A stretch of 64,000 nt of DNA from a virus. The notes below the pieces were generated by a model. The model was not told where the DNA came from. It saw only the letters and a list, made by a program, of their open reading frames with translations, and ran no database searches. The DNA lies in IMG/VR virus record IMGVR_UViG_3300033149_004564, positions 1 through 64,000 of that record; one strand, written 5' to 3'. Shown piece by piece: positions 37,501 to 45,970 of the stretch. The first letter of the stretch is position 1, and the number at the start of each line of letters is the position of its first letter. Both the position numbers and the translations under genes were made by a program.

Positions 37501-37820
37501 TGACATGGAAAGCATTCGGGATTTGAACCCGTAAATTGCGCAATTGAAATTAACGTCTCTATAACGTTAGAGCAACGAATCGGTATTTTCCCAGCATCAT
37601 CAAAGTTTTCGTTAATTCCTGGGAGTTGCGTCGTCCCTTCAAAGTTTTCAGTACAGGTTACCTAACTCTATTCTGCAATTCAAGAGGAGTTGTCTGCAAT
37701 TTCCGATTAACTCACAGACTACCGGTTTGTCCGTCTCTTCCTCTAACTCTGGAAAATAGAGGTTTGATCCACAGTACCTAAGCCGTAATCCGACTATCGG
37801 CTGCCATACTTCCCATGTCA
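37501..37820 (-). ncRNA. large structured RNA D with tRNA-like 3' end
   Basis: Minus-strand TGACATGGGAAGTAT (37820-37806) pairs with ATGCTTTCCATGTCA (37515-37501): 15 pairs, two of them G-U. Next to the stem on the 3' side is a canonical T-arm (CGGG-TTCAAAT-CCCG), then ATGCTTT and encoded CCA. About 270 nt lie between. This acceptor-stem plus T-arm arrangement without a normal anticodon arm is like the tRNA-like domain of tmRNA, but no conserved tag frame is found. It lies 48 bp downstream of promoter motif copy 5. Confidence 0.5.
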
Positions 37821-37867
37821 AAGAACAAACACAACAAAAAACCTTAAAATTATACTTGTTGATTTTA

Positions 37868-37885
37868 CCCTCTATTATATTATAC
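37868..37885 (-). promoter_or_regulatory. phage promoter motif, copy 5
   Basis: Minus-strand 18-mer GTATAATATAATAGAGGG, identical to copies 1 and 3. It drives structured RNA D and probably the leftward genes beyond it. Confidence 0.7.
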
Positions 37886-37903
37886 AAAATTTTCTTGGAA
37901 TTA

Positions 37904-38848
37904 TTAAATTTTTTCCGCGCTCTCCATTAACCCAAACATTTTTTCTCTACCAAGGCTGTCTGGATCTTCGCCGGCAGGCAAAATTAAAACCCTAACACAC
38001 TTAAAAAGTGGAGATATTGTCTCTGCAACTTTGATGCTTTTTATTGTTGCATCAGCATCCCAACCAATATATACAGTACGAATATCGTGTTGTAATAATA
38101 AAAGCAATTGGGCTTGTGTCAAATTATTTCTAAATGAAGCAACAGTGTTTGAACCCATACGCCATCGATCAAAAATTCCTTCAACGATTAATATCCAATT
38201 TTTCTTTTGCTTATGCAGCCAGTAAAGGTGTTCACCAAAAGAAAACCCAGGATTTAAATATGATAATATTCTTTTACTCTTTTTTCTTTGTAGATTTCTT
38301 GCTTGAAAAGAAACACGTTGTCCAATACTATTATAAATTGGTAAAATTATTCTATTTTTATATTTTCCTACACCACAAAAATACGCTTTATAATATTCAG
38401 CTTTCTTTTTTGAAAACCCCCTAAATTTTAAAAAAGACTCCATTGCTTTTATATCTTTTGTTCTTGGTGGTAATGCTATGCTACTTTTATATTTATTATT
38501 TATCACTTCTTTTTTTGGAAAAAACCTCTCTCTTAATTTAATGCTTGTTGGAGTTGGATCATTTATATAAGAATTTTTTACAAGCGAAAAAAATTCTGGA
38601 TACTTTATACCAGTTAATTTAGCAAGCAAGTCAAAAAGACTACCATTTGCACCACAACGGAAACAAGAGAAATTAAACGTTTCATTAAATATCCCACAAT
38701 GAAAACCACTATCAATAGAAGTGCAGAAAGGGCAACAAACACCAACAAAACAAGCTGTTCCAACGTTCTTGTGACCCGGCAATCGCCACTCAATTGAATA
38801 TTCATCGAGGTGGCCTTTCAAATCAAAGTTTTTTAAATTAAGTGGCAT
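37904..38848 (-). CDS. DNA primase (CHC2 zinc + TOPRIM)
   Basis: The 314-residue protein opens with a CHC2-type zinc site (CCPFC at 38-42, H50-C51, CFRC at 62-65), followed by a catalytic TOPRIM core: VEGIFD (about 222) and GWDADA (about 263). It would make RNA primers for the lagging strand. It lacks a helicase domain, which is encoded separately at 41602. Overlaps the helicase gene by eleven bases. Confidence 0.8.
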   Translation of the reverse strand: MPLNLKNFDLKGHLDEYSIEWRLPGHKNVGTACFVGVCCPFCTSIDSGFHCGIFNETFNFSCFRCGANGSLFDLLAKLTGIKYPEFFSLVKNSYINDPTPTSIKLRERFFPKKEVINNKYKSSIALPPRTKDIKAMESFLKFRGFSKKKAEYYKAYFCGVGKYKNRIILPIYNSIGQRVSFQARNLQRKKSKRILSYLNPGFSFGEHLYWLHKQKKNWILIVEGIFDRWRMGSNTVASFRNNLTQAQLLLLLQHDIRTVYIGWDADATIKSIKVAETISPLFKCVRVLILPAGEDPDSLGREKMFGLMESAEKI

Positions 38849-40364
38849 CTATCATCCCACCCTTTTTCTGCATCCATTTTAATTTTCTACGTGCAATTTT
38901 TCTTTCGTCATAACCACCTTTAATCAACTCTTCATCTACTGTGTCAATAACTACAAGATCAATAAACGTGCAGGTTTCTTTCTGCCCACCTCTAAATATT
39001 CTACCCTCGCATTGCTCTCTTGGCTTCGCTCCTTTACCTGAATTAGAATAAAAAATCATTGTACTACAAACCCTTTGAAAACCATCCATAGCTTCACCAC
39101 CACTTTGTATATTCAATACCATAACCTTTATCTTTTTGTTTCTTAAAAATGAATCGACTTGTTGTCGTTTATCTTTTATTTCACCACGCAAGGATGCAAA
39201 AAGAATTTTCTTCTTTCTTAAAAATTGTTCAATCATTCTGCCTTCTTGAACAAAGTGATGAAATACCATCGCTTTGCCTTCTATCTCTTGTAAAACTTCA
39301 TCAAATAATAAAAGCTTTGCAGTTGGAAATGTTGTCTTTACTTCACCAGCTTCAAGAAAGAAGCCGCTTACAATCTGTCTTAATTTATTAACCATACCAG
39401 CAGCATCAGCAATAGTTAATTCTTTACCACCAACTTTTGCAAAACCCTTTTTCAATAGTTTCTTGTAAATAGTGCTTTGCTTTGGTAATAAATTACTACC
39501 CCTTTCCTCTCTAATAATTTTTGGTAAATCAAAACATTCTGATTTATTAAACCGTAAAGTCACAGGAGAGACAAGTTTTAATATTTTCTTTGCCTTTTCT
39601 TTATTTTTTATCTCCCAACCTTTCCAATAATTCTGTTTAAAATAATTTAATTTAAATCTCCAAAATGAATTACCAAGAGTCTTACCAAGATCAAGTACAT
39701 AATACTCTGACCATAAACTAAGTTCACCAACAGGCATTGGACTACCCGTCATTAAAACAACTTTATCCATTTGCTTTGAGATTCGATAAGCTATTTTTGT
39801 TTGTATTGCAGTTTCATTTTGTAGTTTGTGTGCTTCATCTGCAATAAAACCAGTAAACCCAATTTTTTGTATCTCTTCAAGCCAACAATCATCAATCATA
39901 AATTTATTAATACTAACATACTCAGAACCCTGTTTACGAACAAGGTTTCTTTTAGCACCAAACAAAAATTTTAATCCCTCATAATTAATACAACAAACTA
40001 ATTTTTTGTGTTTATCCAAAGCAGAACTTGTAAATAACTTTCTGCGTTCATTTGTAGTACCAATTAAATCAACGTAATTATAATCTGTGTATTTTTTTAC
40101 TTGTTTTTTCCAAGTCTCACTTACTATACAAGAATTAGGACAAATAACAAACACCCTTTTAATTCCCCAAATATTCATCATATATAATGAAGTAATTGTT
40201 TTACCAGTACCTATATCGTGCCAAAACATCACTCTATTTTTTTCAAGCCCAAAAGCAAATGTTACATATTGATGCCATCTTGGAGACAGTTTAAATTTAT
40301 AATCACCAAATATTTCTTGTAGCTCAGGTAGCTCAAACTCTTTAAATGTTAATTTTCTATTCAC
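38838..40364 (-). CDS. SNF2-type DNA helicase/translocase, GTG start
   Basis: The 508-residue protein has a full SF2/SNF2 set: Walker A HDIGTGKT (about 49-56), DEAH-type ADEAHKL (about 175-181), MTGSPMP (motif III), AMVFHHF, and motif VI CEGRIFRGGQ (about 458-467). GTG 40364 follows AAAGAG. It could remodel protein-DNA complexes at forks or recombination intermediates; related phage proteins act like UvsW. Its upstream side is interrupted by the TnpB element. Confidence 0.8.
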   Translation of the reverse strand: MNRKLTFKEFELPELQEIFGDYKFKLSPRWHQYVTFAFGLEKNRVMFWHDIGTGKTITSLYMMNIWGIKRVFVICPNSCIVSETWKKQVKKYTDYNYVDLIGTTNERRKLFTSSALDKHKKLVCCINYEGLKFLFGAKRNLVRKQGSEYVSINKFMIDDCWLEEIQKIGFTGFIADEAHKLQNETAIQTKIAYRISKQMDKVVLMTGSPMPVGELSLWSEYYVLDLGKTLGNSFWRFKLNYFKQNYWKGWEIKNKEKAKKILKLVSPVTLRFNKSECFDLPKIIREERGSNLLPKQSTIYKKLLKKGFAKVGGKELTIADAAGMVNKLRQIVSGFFLEAGEVKTTFPTAKLLLFDEVLQEIEGKAMVFHHFVQEGRMIEQFLRKKKILFASLRGEIKDKRQQVDSFLRNKKIKVMVLNIQSGGEAMDGFQRVCSTMIFYSNSGKGAKPREQCEGRIFRGGQKETCTFIDLVVIDTVDEELIKGGYDERKIARRKLKWMQKKGGMIDAT

Positions 40365-40434
40365 TCTTTATTTCCCTTTCGGATACCTCGCAGCTTTACT
40401 GCGGAGAGGAGAAAAAGTTGACAGCAAAGAGATA

Positions 40435-41568
40435 ATGCGTTATTATACATATATGAAACGAACCATTTCCATAAAGTTAGAGACTACACAAGAGCAATCT
40501 CAAGCTCTTTCTAACTTGCAAGCCGAATATAACCGGACATGTAATCTGATTGTCCCGTTTGTCTGTGAAACTCGCTGCTGGAACCGCGTGGCCCTGCATC
40601 ACATTGTTTATTATAAAATCAGAGCACAATCGAAACTTGGTTCTCAAATGGTTTGCATTGCAATAAAGGCCGTTGCAGATGCTTATAAAACATTGAAACC
40701 CAAAAGAACAGAAGATGTTCCTCCCATTTCTTTTAAAACAACTTCCAGTGTTCATTTTGATGCCCGCACGTTTTCCATTCAAGATGAAGCTCTTTCCCTT
40801 TATACGTTGTCCAGTCGCATTCGTGTTAAAATGATACTCGGAGATTTTCAGAGAAAATATTTTGATAATGGAACAGTAAAAGAAGCTGATCTTGTTTGTA
40901 AGCACAAAATTTGGTATTTTAATCTCGTTCTGGATTTGCCTGATACTCCTCTTAAAACCGGAAATGGCAGTGCTGTCGGAGTTGATCTTGGAGAGAACAA
41001 CTTGGCCGCCATATCCACCGGAAAGCTTTTTGGTGGTGGTCAACTTCGACACGAACGTGATAAGCATCTTGCCCTTCGCCGCAGGCTTCAACGCAACGGC
41101 TCTCAAAGCGCAAAACAACTGCTTTGCAAAGTCTCTGGTCGAGAAGCCCGCCATGTTTCCCATGTTAACCACGAAGTAAGTAAAGCCATTATCACAGAAA
41201 CTCTGCAATCGGGAAGCAACACGATTATACTGGAGAACCTGACCAATATCCGCAAACGCATTAAAGGAAGTAAAAGGATTCGTTCCCGCCTGCATCGCTG
41301 GGCATGGGCAGAACTTCAACGCTTTATTGAGTATAAAGCACAAGCTGCTGGTATTTGTGTTGAATATGTTAATCCTGCATATACCAGTCAGACTTGTAGC
41401 ATTTGTGGTTCTCTCGGTTCTCGTGTTAAACATCATTTTTCCTGCTCCTGTGGAAGCCTCGCGCACAGCGACTTGAACGCCAGTCGAAATATTGCGAAGC
41501 TTGCATCATTCTTTAATGGTGCAACGGGCGCTGTGGGCCGTCCGAATGTGGCAACCGTTTCTGGTTGA
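40435..41568 (+). CDS. tnpB: TnpB (IS605 OrfB) RNA-guided nuclease
   Basis: The 377-residue protein has TnpB's RuvC-like triad: Asp in GVDLGENNLA (about 185), Glu in IILENLTNI (about 265), Asp in AHSDLNASRN (about 350), and the CSICG...CSCG zinc finger between them. It would use an omega RNA from the element's right end to cut target sites next to a TAM, helping element retention. ATG 40435 has AAAGAGATA upstream; a second ATG at 40453 is where family proteins usually begin. Its G+C differs from the phage genes. Confidence 0.8.
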   Translation: MRYYTYMKRTISIKLETTQEQSQALSNLQAEYNRTCNLIVPFVCETRCWNRVALHHIVYYKIRAQSKLGSQMVCIAIKAVADAYKTLKPKRTEDVPPISFKTTSSVHFDARTFSIQDEALSLYTLSSRIRVKMILGDFQRKYFDNGTVKEADLVCKHKIWYFNLVLDLPDTPLKTGNGSAVGVDLGENNLAAISTGKLFGGGQLRHERDKHLALRRRLQRNGSQSAKQLLCKVSGREARHVSHVNHEVSKAIITETLQSGSNTIILENLTNIRKRIKGSKRIRSRLHRWAWAELQRFIEYKAQAAGICVEYVNPAYTSQTCSICGSLGSRVKHHFSCSCGSLAHSDLNASRNIAKLASFFNGATGAVGRPNVATVSG

Positions 41569-41604
41569 CCATAATGCCTCGCCGCAGAACGGCGGGGTAG
41601 TTTA
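41569..41604 (+). ncRNA. putative omega RNA 3' scaffold end
   Basis: Directly after tnpB, a stable hairpin (CCTCGCCG/CGGCGGGG) precedes TAGTTTA, the usual site where the omega RNA scaffold gives way to the guide. The full RNA would start inside the tnpB 3' region. The guide would be the phage DNA after about 41604, that is the dnaB end. Confidence 0.45.
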
Positions 41605-43008
41605 CCCATAATCCTCATCATCTCCATCAATATCAAAAAGTTCCCCAGACGCTGAATATGGTATTGAATATTTTCTAAATTGTCCTGTTGCAAAATTAGT
41701 TCCTACTATACACTTTGCCCCAACAATTGCACTGTTTCTTGCTTTAATTATTTGAATACAAAGTTGATCATGTTCAAACATTTCATCAGTCTGTGAAAGA
41801 GTAATAATTGAATCTGCGTGTCCGGCTTTTTGTTTATTTATAGATAAATGCCTTAAACCTATTCTACAAGTTTTAGATGCGATCTCATCATTTATTTGGC
41901 TTGGAATAATTATAGCAACACCACGCTCATCTGCAATTCGTTTATGCCGCTTATAATTCTCATTTACCATTTCATAATCACCACCATCTGCCATTATATC
42001 AGGATAATCATTCAAAATTAAATCAGGCATAAAATTATCAAAACTTTCAAGCTGATCAAGCAGGTTTCTAATATCTATCATCGTAGCAGAACTCATTGGA
42101 AACTTTTTTATTCTTAATTTACCTGGCATTTTAGCTGTCATTTTTCGTATTCTTTGTACTACTTTATAATTTGTAATTGCAGGACGCTTTATATTTTTTT
42201 TATATAATTTTCCTTCTCGTTTATTATAATACCAAACTAAAATCTCTTTCTCTTTCTTTTGTGTAAGCGCACCAAAACTTTGATCATATCTAATTTTTAA
42301 TTCTGTCTCACTCATTTCATGGCTAATATGCAATACATTTAAACCTCGCTTCATTGCTTGTTTTGCAAGATGTATTAACCACCAACTTTTACCAATACCA
42401 TAATACCCTGCTATTGTCAACAATCTCCCACGATAAATACCACCAGTAATTTTATCTAACTGCGGAATACCAAACGGCATAAGCCAATCAACGTCAGTCT
42501 GTTCAAGTCTCGTTTCTAAGTCTTGTTGATCATGATAGTATTGCCCTTTATTTACAGTCTCTATTCCTGATTTCAATGCTGTGTAAAGTGTTTCCTTTGC
42601 TTCAGCTAATTTCCCATCTTCAAGTAATTCAGCAGACAATAATGTACCAATTTCAAGCTCTTTTGTAACAATAAATTCATTTAATCTTGTTTTGATGTAA
42701 GATGCTGTAGGTGGATGTAAATTTTGTAGTTTTTTTGCGTACTCAATAAAAATCTTTTTCTCTGTATTCTGCATTCGTTTCTGACTATCAAAAAATCTTT
42801 TCAACTCATCTGAAAAATGATTCTTTGGTGACTCATTATGAAAATCAAAAAAATTAATACAAAGTTTAAATAAACTCCTTGAATACTTTGAAGTAAAATA
42901 TTCTTCTTTAATAATTGCTCTTATCACTTTTACAAAACTTGTATCTGTAATCATTAATTGAATAATACTATCTTGAAAATTCTGAGATAATATATCTCTG
43001 TCGTTCAT
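41602..43008 (-). CDS. DnaB-like replicative helicase
   Basis: The 468-residue protein has an N-terminal helical domain (about 1-150), then a RecA-like motor: Walker A GYYGIGKS (residues 201-208), Walker B-like LNDYPDIM, and SQINDE...KQKAGHADSI around motifs H3/H4. It unwinds parental DNA at the fork with the primase at 37904. Its TAA stop overlaps the right end of the TnpB element, so the insertion may have altered the original C-terminus, which ends GDDEDYG. Confidence 0.8.
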   Translation of the reverse strand: MNDRDILSQNFQDSIIQLMITDTSFVKVIRAIIKEEYFTSKYSRSLFKLCINFFDFHNESPKNHFSDELKRFFDSQKRMQNTEKKIFIEYAKKLQNLHPPTASYIKTRLNEFIVTKELEIGTLLSAELLEDGKLAEAKETLYTALKSGIETVNKGQYYHDQQDLETRLEQTDVDWLMPFGIPQLDKITGGIYRGRLLTIAGYYGIGKSWWLIHLAKQAMKRGLNVLHISHEMSETELKIRYDQSFGALTQKKEKEILVWYYNKREGKLYKKNIKRPAITNYKVVQRIRKMTAKMPGKLRIKKFPMSSATMIDIRNLLDQLESFDNFMPDLILNDYPDIMADGGDYEMVNENYKRHKRIADERGVAIIIPSQINDEIASKTCRIGLRHLSINKQKAGHADSIITLSQTDEMFEHDQLCIQIIKARNSAIVGAKCIVGTNFATGQFRKYSIPYSASGELFDIDGDDEDYG

Positions 43009-43027
43009 ATTTATATATCTCCAGCAC

Positions 43028-43858
43028 TTAAGATAATTTTTTAAGGTACTGCGGAATTATAATAGTCCATGTATTTCGTGAACAAAGCTGTTTTGGTTGA
43101 ATAACAGTAAACTGCTCATGCAAAGCAGTAAACACTAAATCAGCAGCGGCTTTAATATTATTATTTTTCTTCATTCTCTTTTTTAGAATTTTTCTAAACT
43201 TAATAAAATATGTATGCTCTTTACTATTTGTTTCATATGTATATGTATTTTTACCCAAAAACTTTACTGCATACAAATCTGCCAGCATTTGTGTTACTCT
43301 TGGATCATCATCATCTATTATAATGACTGGCCTCTCCCACCAAGCTGAACCACCAGTTTTATGAAGTGCTAACAATTTTGTTAAAAACCCAACAACATTT
43401 TTAAATCCATGGTTTGTTGTGTCCCAAATGTGCTCCCCTTTTTCACAGGCAATAAAATAATTATTCATTTCTTCTTTTATTTTATCCGCCCCAATAGAAA
43501 TGATTGCTCTTTTTATAATCTTGGCAAAATCAATTCCAATCTTATCACAAGAAATTGAAAAATTGCGTCTTTCAAGTTCCCGATGTTTTTTAGCGTATGT
43601 AATAAACTTTGAGTTGTTCCAATATTCAATTATATCAAAAACTTCTGGTGGTAAATTTCTTTTATGCTGCAAGTACCTTCTTGTGTTCCCTTGCTTCATA
43701 ACTTCTTTTTTCTTCTTTTTTAATACCTCATGTTTTATTGCTGCAATATCCTGTAGTCTAAATTTTAAATCAATTGTACTTTCTTCACTCTGTAATTTCA
43801 ATAGTAAATCCTGAACAATGTTTTCTGGCACCGAAACAATCAAACGTATATTTTTCAT
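43028..43858 (-). CDS. hypothetical replication-associated protein
   Basis: The 276-residue protein is basic and helical, with a poly-lysine stretch (KKKKKEV) and a segment PPEVFDIIEYWNNSKFITYA reminiscent of replisome organisers, but no clear family. It is the first gene of the leftward replication operon after the origin-like region, next to the DnaB helicase, so it could be an initiator or helicase loader. The ATG lacks a strong ribosome-binding site. Confidence 0.55.
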   Translation of the reverse strand: MKNIRLIVSVPENIVQDLLLKLQSEESTIDLKFRLQDIAAIKHEVLKKKKKEVMKQGNTRRYLQHKRNLPPEVFDIIEYWNNSKFITYAKKHRELERRNFSISCDKIGIDFAKIIKRAIISIGADKIKEEMNNYFIACEKGEHIWDTTNHGFKNVVGFLTKLLALHKTGGSAWWERPVIIIDDDDPRVTQMLADLYAVKFLGKNTYTYETNSKEHTYFIKFRKILKKRMKKNNNIKAAADLVFTALHEQFTVIQPKQLCSRNTWTIIIPQYLKKLS

Positions 43859-44627
43859 TTTTCCTCACAAAATTGCAAATAAGTGTGCAGACTAACTTCA
43901 AATTATAACAAATAACGAGCATAGAGTGTGTGCCATTTAATTTTAACAAGTCAACTCATATCTCTTTATGTCTGAACAATAAAAGTTGTTTAGAACGGCT
44001 TATCTGCGTTCCCAATAAATTTTTTGATTTAATAACCTTTTCAATAATTAGTAGGATAAAAATAAAGTATTTTTTATCAAGAAAAATTTTCAGTCTTTTC
44101 AAAAAATTTTTCTATGTTTTTCGGTTTTTTGAAAAACATTTTTCTTTTGTTTATTTTCTTTTATTTATTTTCTTTCTTTATGTTACTTTCTTTCTTTTCT
44201 TTTAATTTTTGCACTTTTTATCAAGAAAAACCGCGTAAGTGTTTACTTGACAGAGCTTTAGCAAATGCTGCGCAAATGCTGCAATAATATTATGTCAAAT
44301 GTTGCATAAATGCTGCAATAGTATTTACGTTTTTCTACTCTATAAAATATGCTATAATTTGTGTGTTTGCAATAGCTTACTTAAATATTTGAAAATTATC
44401 TACACACTGAAAAAATATTATTGCAGCATTTACAAGACATTTAGAAACAGAAAAAAATTAAGCACACTTTTGGTAAGGCTGCTTAAATTAAACGTTCATT
44501 ATTCAAAAAAACCCGCAAACTACTCTTTTATTTTTAACAAACAACTTAAACTTTTCAAATAAAAATGTTGTAAATTTTAGGTCGCTTTTGACAATTTATA
44601 GCTAAGTTGTTATTTGATATTGTTTTC

Positions 44628-44645
44628 CTTTCTACTATATAATAC
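44628..44645 (-). promoter_or_regulatory. phage promoter motif, copy 6 (divergent)
   Basis: Minus-strand GTATTATATAGTAGAAAG, a weaker match (TATTAT core) to the other five. It points leftward into the origin-like region and the replication genes. Confidence 0.5.
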
Positions 44646-44665
44646 AAAATTTATTAAGAAAAGGC

Positions 44666-44694
44666 TTGACTAATCTTTAATCACATGTTAGATT
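44666..44694 (+). promoter_or_regulatory. candidate sigma-70 promoter for rightward genes
   Basis: TTGACT (44666-44671), 17-bp spacer and TAGATT (44689-44694) on the plus strand, 56 bp before the radical-SAM fragment. Divergent from copy 6 of the phage motif. Confidence 0.55.
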
Positions 44695-44749
44695 GTGTGC
44701 AGAATAAAAAAACAAACATTAATTTATTTTGAAACCGGGGATTTAGGAG

Positions 44750-44914
44750 ATGAAGAAACTAAGATTTTTATTGTGGGAAGATTGTAATAAGCAGTGTTCT
44801 GGTTGTTGTAACAAGCAGTTTGATTTGGATAATTTATTAAAAGTGTCAAGCACAGAGTTTCAATCCTATGATGAGATTGAATTGACTGGCGGTGGGTTTT
44901 TTAAGAGATTGTAA
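44750..44914 (+). pseudogene. truncated radical-SAM protein
   Basis: A 54-residue product: KLRFLLWEDCNKQCSGCCNK carries the C-x3-C-x2-C cluster that binds a 4Fe-4S centre in radical-SAM enzymes, and IELTGGG near the end is the first part of the GGE motif. It stops (TAA) just after, so the rest of the barrel is missing. GGGG lies 6 bases before the ATG. Remnant of a fuller gene; related enzymes include deazaguanine and activase-type proteins. Confidence 0.65.
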
Positions 44915-44949
44915 TATAAGGGGTTTAACTTACATTACAAGGATGAAAA

Positions 44950-45171
44950 ATGAAACAGTGTCCGGAATGTGGTGGCACAGAGTTCATTAGCCGCTACGAA
45001 AAACGAGAGACGGTTCGTGTTAAAACAGGTGCCGATGGAAGCCCTGAAATCATCATAGGTTCTGGCATTGATCTTACATATGGTTGGCGTTCTCTTTTCT
45101 ATTGTGCTAATTTAGACTGCAATGAGAATTTCTTATTCTGGGACAGTATTCCTGAAAAAGAAAAGAAATAA
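44950..45171 (+). CDS. zinc-ribbon protein
   Basis: The 73-residue product has CPECGG (residues 4-9) and CANLDC (about 52-57), a four-cysteine zinc ribbon, with a beta-rich middle (ETVRVKTGADGSPEIIIG). ATG follows AAGGATGAAAA. Possibly a nucleic-acid or polymerase-binding small protein. First intact gene of the rightward block beside the origin. Confidence 0.6.
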   Translation: MKQCPECGGTEFISRYEKRETVRVKTGADGSPEIIIGSGIDLTYGWRSLFYCANLDCNENFLFWDSIPEKEKK

Positions 45172-45207
45172 TACTTTTTCTCAGTATGATTAAACGGTGG
45201 AGGAAAA

Positions 45208-45570
45208 ATGACAAAGCATGAAGTCAAAGCCGCCCCGATAGGGATGCGGGTTGTAGTTGCCGACTGGTTGGTGCGTTACAGAGGCAACGATATTACCGGC
45301 GATAGCCGACATGTCTGGATGACAATATTTGAACGGCACTCTGGGGCCAAATGGGCCAAGGGAACACCACGCAACGGCTATCTTACTGGGTACGCTACCC
45401 TGCAAAACGGTACGCCTGAGTATGAGGACTTCGATCACGGCTGGCAATGCATGGGCCTGAGTAACATCGAGTACGTTTTCGCGGCCCGTATTAAGTTCTC
45501 AGCCCGTGGCCGCGAGCATTACGCCCGGCCAGAGGATATCAAGCCAATCAAAAGGGGTAGCCGTCCTTGA
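45208..45570 (+). CDS. hypothetical protein, GC-richer import
   Basis: The 120-residue protein is beta-rich (IGMRVVVADWLVRYRGNDIT) with a basic C-terminus (YARPEDIKPIKRGSRP). ATG follows GGTGGAGGAAAA. Its G+C is clearly higher than neighbours, matching the left island (5970-11080), so a shared source is likely. No family recognised. Confidence 0.6.
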   Translation: MTKHEVKAAPIGMRVVVADWLVRYRGNDITGDSRHVWMTIFERHSGAKWAKGTPRNGYLTGYATLQNGTPEYEDFDHGWQCMGLSNIEYVFAARIKFSARGREHYARPEDIKPIKRGSRP

Positions 45571-45699
45571 TAGGGGCGCTGTTGTGTGTTATTATAATAA
45601 AGAAAGGAGGATGATTATCGATATGACCGGACAACAAATTAGTCGCTTGGCGGTGTGAAAAATCTTTGTTAACTCTACCAGTTGAATGAGAAAACCAAA
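45571..45699 (+). other. spacer with strong ribosome-binding site and mini-frame
   Basis: AAAGGAGG at about 45604-45611 leads to ATG at about 45625 opening only ten codons (MTGQQISRLAV). A longer start 12 bases upstream adds four codons. The excellent site with no gene suggests a truncated gene remnant or a leader peptide. Confidence 0.35.
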
Positions 45700-45954
45700 A
45701 TGATACTTACAAAGGAATTTGCAGAACAACTTAAAAACAAAACAAAAATAAAATATAACTACGTAACCGATACAGAATTAAAATATAAAGAACCGGAAAT
45801 AAAACGCATTTATGAAAATGGTAAAGTTAAAAAAATTACTCTTTATCATTGTGAAAAACGAGCAGTCTTTCTTTCAAGAATTGGGGATGTTTTATCTTTT
45901 CAGTGTGTAGTTTGTTACAAACAATTTAACATAATTTTCAAACCGGAAGGTTAA
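45700..45954 (+). CDS. small zinc-binding protein
   Basis: Started at ATG 45700 (84 residues); a TTG at 45682 adds six residues. It has CEKR near residue 50 and CVVC near 70, a possible zinc site, within a lysine-rich beta/alpha protein. Ribosome-binding site is weak (GAGAAAA). Rightward block beside the origin. Unknown function. Confidence 0.5.
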   Translation: MILTKEFAEQLKNKTKIKYNYVTDTELKYKEPEIKRIYENGKVKKITLYHCEKRAVFLSRIGDVLSFQCVVCYKQFNIIFKPEG

Positions 45955-45970
45955 TAGGGAGGAGCATACA

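Larger units (their letters stand above)
40380..41604 (+). mobile_element. IS605-family element carrying only tnpB
   Basis: The element reads rightward inside a leftward operon and is richer in G+C than its flanks. The left side has the imperfect hairpin CCTCGCAG/CTGCGGAG (about 40386-40407). The right side ends after the hairpin CCTCGCCG-CAGAA-CGGCGGGG at about 41576-41597 and TAGTTTA. No tnpA is present. Ends are estimates; the exact cleavage sites cannot be set by eye. Confidence 0.6.
43859..44749. other. origin-like non-coding region
   Basis: About 890 bases with no convincing gene between divergent operons. Contents: 16-bp direct repeats TTTTTATCAAGAAAAA at 44071-44086 and 44215-44230, a hairpin ATGTTTTTC/GAAAAACAT (44114-44139), a T-rich tract between them, iterons AAATGCTGC at 44263, 44274, (variant) 44297 and 44308 with an inverted copy at 44423-44431, and divergent promoters near 44628-44694. 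Best candidate for a replication origin. Confidence 0.55.

Noticed and set aside
37501-37600. Standard tRNA at the left end of RNA D
   Set aside because: A T-arm is present but no proper anticodon arm with U33 and seven-base loop can be drawn within 100 bases; the partner of the acceptor strand is 300 bases away.
37648-37887. Minus-strand frame of 79 codons over the structured RNA D
   Set aside because: Its start lies inside the promoter motif and it has no ribosome-binding site; the RNA structure and T-arm explain the region better.
40477-41466. Long minus-strand frame opposite TnpB
   Set aside because: It is antisense to the well-supported TnpB; its product has no recognisable family.
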